This document shows, in pieces, positions 60,565-64,000 of a DNA stretch of 64,000 nt (positions are counted from its first letter, which is position 1; each line of letters begins with the position of its first letter). The translations under genes and the position numbers were made by a program. The notes beneath the pieces are model-generated. The model saw only the letters and a list, made by a program, of their open reading frames with translations, was not told the DNA's origin and searched no databases. The DNA is from Apostichopus japonicus. Taxonomy: Eukaryota > Echinodermata > Holothuroidea > Aspidochirotida > Stichopodidae. The stretch spans positions 34,254,501 to 34,318,500 of the forward strand of contig NC_092568.1 of assembly GCF_037975245.1 (NCBI RefSeq), read 5' to 3'.

Positions 60565-62390
60565 CTGCGAAGGAAAATAGATTGGAAAATACCTCAATAT
60601 TTTTACTGATGGTTTCATTCTTAAAATTCATGTTGGCACTGAAGATATGATAGTTTCACATTCAGTCATTTGACTTACTGCACTCATTTAACAAATTATG
60701 CATTATATATACTCTTTAAAGTCTTAAAATGCTCAAAATTATGATTTCCATGTCAGTCTGTAGCACTGTGCAGTTGTGAAACATCACCCTCAATAACAGG
60801 CAGACCTGTATGACTATGGTATTTTCAATAAAAGTGGGGAATTCTGAGACACAATCAACAGAAACGTTGAAGCATCGTCAGTATTCTGAAATATATATTT
60901 TCTTCCTTTCTTTTCATTTATTTATTATTATATGATTATTATTATACTATTGATAACTACTAGAGACATAAAGTCAGGTAGGGCTGAGGGGGTGGTAGGA
61001 TGCATTATTTGCTGTATACATAAGACTACTTGTCTGGAATGCGTAGTGTTTTTTTCATAACTCTTTTGTCTTGCTTTTCTTGCTTTTATTTGAAAGATAT
61101 TTTGCTTTCCCTATTCTACACCCTCCGTATAGTTTAACAGATTAACAATTTTTCACTGTTCATGTTGGCGCCTTCAAGATGAACAAAATCTAACTGTACA
61201 TTGATTACTTGGCTTTGACCGTATACTGTACTGTAGATACTGGTTACCAAAACTGGTGTTCATCTTACAAAGTTGTAATTGTTCAGGGCAGTTAGTTTTG
61301 CCCTCCTCAAAGTTTCATAGACATGGTAGTTTTACCCTCCCCAAAGTTTCATAGAAATGGACATTTCTAAAATAGTGTACATAAAAATGTTTATTGAGCA
61401 TTGAACAAATGAACTGAATGATGTGATTGGTTACAATGGACTTGGGTCATAATAAGAGGGGGATGTTATGTTGTATTTTTTAATTTCTCCTCTCTTCCAA
61501 CCCACGGAGAACCGCTCTGAGGTGCAAAAGTAAAATAATTGGCAGATTGCCAGCTATGAAAACTGTGTGGTATGGACTGTGTACATAGTTGGCAATGCTT
61601 AGTGATTCTGTGTGTTTCGAAAAAGGAAATTTACATTTTCAAGAAATGGACTTCTTATTAAAAGCTGCCTATCTGACTTACCATGAAAAATGAGGTTTCA
61701 CAAAGCTAAGTTTGCCAAAAAAATATTCATTACTGGGCAGGTCCAAGCTATTTGCACTGTGACGTACGGGACATTTCAGAGACTTAAATGTGTCTAAAAG
61801 TTATAAAAAATCTATTTTCCAGAAACTTTTTCAGGTTTTCATATTTGTTATTGCTGCTACTTTATTACAAACTTATGAAGATTTCCTACACTTGCTTTGA
61901 TTAGGTCCCATCTTAATTGATGTACAGTGTGACGTACGGGACCAGAGAATTTTGTGTTTTTTTTGCTAAAGAGCAAAGCTGAAATCGCTCTGAAATTAGG
62001 AGGGCAGTGATCAAGCTGTTATAACTAGTGAATAGCCTAACCTTCCAAGGGCTAAGCTGTAACATATTAGAAAAAAATATGAAGCCATTCCAGTTCAGTG
62101 ATTACACAAATGAAAATTGTCCTGTGACGTACGGGACATGTGACGTACGGGACAATTTGTCCAAATAAAAATTGACTATGAAAACTCATATTTTTATTCC
62201 TGAATATACCATAACAAGCTGATTTCTACATAAAAACATTCATTTGGATATGTCAGAACAATGTCATTTGTAATTTAATGCCATATTTCCTTCTTTCGGG
62301 GATCGAAAGAGCAGTGACTGTGCTTGTGAGATCATTCCACTACATAAAACATGGAATGCGTAAAGTATAAATCTACTCTACACATTCATC
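60565..62390. other. Upstream flank of ZNF410; no gene seen
   Basis: Probably holds an intron, and perhaps noncoding exon(s), of the minus-strand ZNF410 gene. The only distinct structure is the TGTGACGTACGGGAC cluster at 61758-62153. Confidence 0.5.
61758..62153. repeat. Four exact copies of TGTGACGTACGGGAC
   Basis: The 15-mer occurs at 61758-61772, 61928-61942, 62123-62137 and 62139-62153, the last two almost abutting. The surrounding sequence is not repeated. It contains TGACGT, the core of CRE/ATF sites. It could be a regulatory cluster or part of an undescribed repeat. Confidence 0.6.
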
Positions 62391-63642
62391 AAATACTCAT
62401 AACATCAATTCTAGCTTTGTTAGACCACAAATGATCCAAGATGCAAGTTTTGGTGCAAAACTGTCTCGGTATATACTGTACAACACTGTATCATACTCAC
62501 CACTATTGACCCTGAAGTTGAAATATGATCCATCCCATTCAAAACATACCAAAATGTCCACAGTAACATCAACATAATGTCCATCTATGAAACTAGTACA
62601 ACAAAGAAAACTCTATAGACCTGATACTGGTTACCAGACCAAATACTCATTACATCAATTCTAGCTTTGTTAGACCACAAATGATTCAAGATGCAAGTTT
62701 TGATGCAAAACTGTTTCGGTATATATACTGTACAACACTGTATCATACTCCCCACTATTGACCCTGAAGTTGAAATATGATCCATCATATTCTACCAAAA
62801 TGTTCACAGTAACGTCCACATAATGTCCATCTATGAAACTAGTACAACAAAGAAAACTCTATAGACCTGATACTGGTTATCAGACCAAATACTCATAACA
62901 TCAATTCTAGCTTTGTTAGACCACAAATGATTCAAGATGCAAGTTTTGGTGCAAAACTGTTTCGGTATATATACTGTACAACACTGTATCATACTCCCCA
63001 CTATTGACCCTGAAGTTGAAATATGATCCATCCCATTCAAAACATATCAAAATGTCCACAGTAACGTCCACGTAATGTCCATCTATGAAACTAGTACAAC
63101 AAAGAAAACTCTATAGACCTGATACTGGTTACCAGACCAAATACTCATAGCATCAATTCTAGCTTTGTTAGAACACAAATGATTCAAGATGCAAAGTTTT
63201 GGTGCAAAATTGTTTTGGTATATACTGTACAACACTGTATCATACTCCCCACTATTGACCCTCAAGTTGAAATATGATCCATCCCATTCAAAACATATCA
63301 AAATGTCCACAGTAACGTCCACATAATGTCCATCTATGAAACTAGTACAACAAAGAAAACTCTATAGACCTAATAATGGTTACCAGACCAAATAGTCATA
63401 ACATCAATTCTAGCTTTGTTAGACCACAAATGATTCAAGATGCAAAGTTTTGGTGCAAATCTGTTTCCGGTATATACTGTACAACACTGTATCATATTCC
63501 CCACTATTAACCCTCAAGTTGAAATATGATCCATCCCATTCAAAACATATCAAAATGTCCACAGTAACGTCAATGTAATGTCCATCTATGAAACTAGTAC
63601 AACAAAGAAAACTCTATAGACCTAATACTGATTATTGAACAA
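62391..63642. repeat. Five-copy tandem array, ~250-bp period
   Basis: Units begin AAATACTCATAACATCAATT at 62391, 62641, 62887, 63139 and 63390 (periods 250, 246, 252 and 251). Each contains TGTACAACACTGTATCATA, AATATGATCCATC and CTATGAAACTAGTACAAC. Minus-strand frames of 67-79 codons recur in the units with nearly identical peptides; they reflect the repeat and need not be genes. Confidence 0.93.
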
Positions 63643-64000
63643 ACTCATGAGTGTTTGTCCTCTGCAAAAATTGGGCGAGCAAAACTCTACACTTGTAACT
63701 AAAAATCTCAATGTCTACTATCTAAGTTCAGGACACAAGAACATTGTTGCACAGTCATGATAGTCACACTTCACAATAGGCCTACGAAATGTTGAAATGC
63801 AAACTCAACATTCTTGAAGTTGTCCTCATTCAATGTCATTGTTGAATAGCATTGTAGATGATTCTGTATCCCACACACACACACAATTGACTTCCCGATA
63901 GTATATTGAACAACACCTGGGCTGTTGGTGGTCATCAGTCAATAGTTTATTTGGTGCCATGTTGTGCTCTTCAGGCATGCAGGGATTATAAGTTGCAACT
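63643..64000. other. Intergenic, no gene seen
   Basis: Unique-looking sequence after the tandem array, with a short CA run at about 63873-63885. Confidence 0.5.

Noticed and set aside
62585-63322. Three near-identical minus-strand frames that could be a tandem peptide gene family.
   Set aside because: They coincide exactly with the 250-bp tandem unit; no signal peptide or splice structure is visible. Kept only as a repeat note.
62391-63642. Regularly spaced repeats that might be read as a CRISPR array.
   Set aside because: The period is ~250 bp with no unique spacers, and the genome is eukaryotic.
1-64000. tRNA, rRNA or known ncRNA genes.
   Set aside because: I saw no tRNA-like A/B boxes with a cloverleaf and no rRNA-like stretch; a covariance-model scan would be needed to exclude small RNAs.

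Overview
This is an AT-rich, intron-dense metazoan nuclear window, not bacterial or viral. Introns follow GT-AG rules, coding exons are about 50-250 bases, and most of the DNA is intron or repeat. The two recognisable genes and the many small hAT-type elements suit a marine invertebrate. An echinoderm or similar deuterostome is my best guess, but nothing in the window proves it.

Layout. 1-7335: no recognisable gene; a 110-bp tandem array, a 0.9-kb inverted-repeat element and hAT-type elements. 7353-35630 (+): a complete xanthine dehydrogenase/aldehyde oxidase-family molybdo-flavoenzyme, rebuilt here as 32 phase-compatible coding exons (4017 nt, 1338 codons plus stop). Its 2Fe-2S cysteines and catalytic glutamate are kept, but most substrate-pocket residues and one pterin loop are changed. 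36.2-40.5 kb: AT-rich intergenic DNA with a ~190-bp tandem repeat. 40577-41448 (+): a two-exon gene for a 64-residue secreted, four-cysteine peptide. 41896-46708: a 4.8-kb CACTG-ended (EnSpm/CACTA-like) element with subterminal GACTAA/TTAGTC repeats, an internal foldback and a possible spliced transcription unit. 47.7-48.5 kb: an 80-bp palindrome and another hAT-type element. 50682-60463 (-): a complete ZNF410 orthologue in 7 coding exons (1701 nt, 566 residues) with six C2H2 fingers and a duplicated N-terminal segment. 60.6-64 kb: a cluster of four TGTGACGTACGGGAC motifs and a five-copy ~250-bp tandem array.

The genes show no functional link. The repeats do have a shared theme. Six short elements with complete hAT-style ends carry perfect 8-bp target-site duplications and a seventh carries a 7/8 match. 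A ~100-bp hairpin-bearing module recurs seven times, always in the same orientation, inside or beside elements with different terminal sequences. Exon boundaries were read by eye from splice sites, reading phase and family resemblance. Family comparisons and bovine XDH residue numbers come from memory, not from a search.
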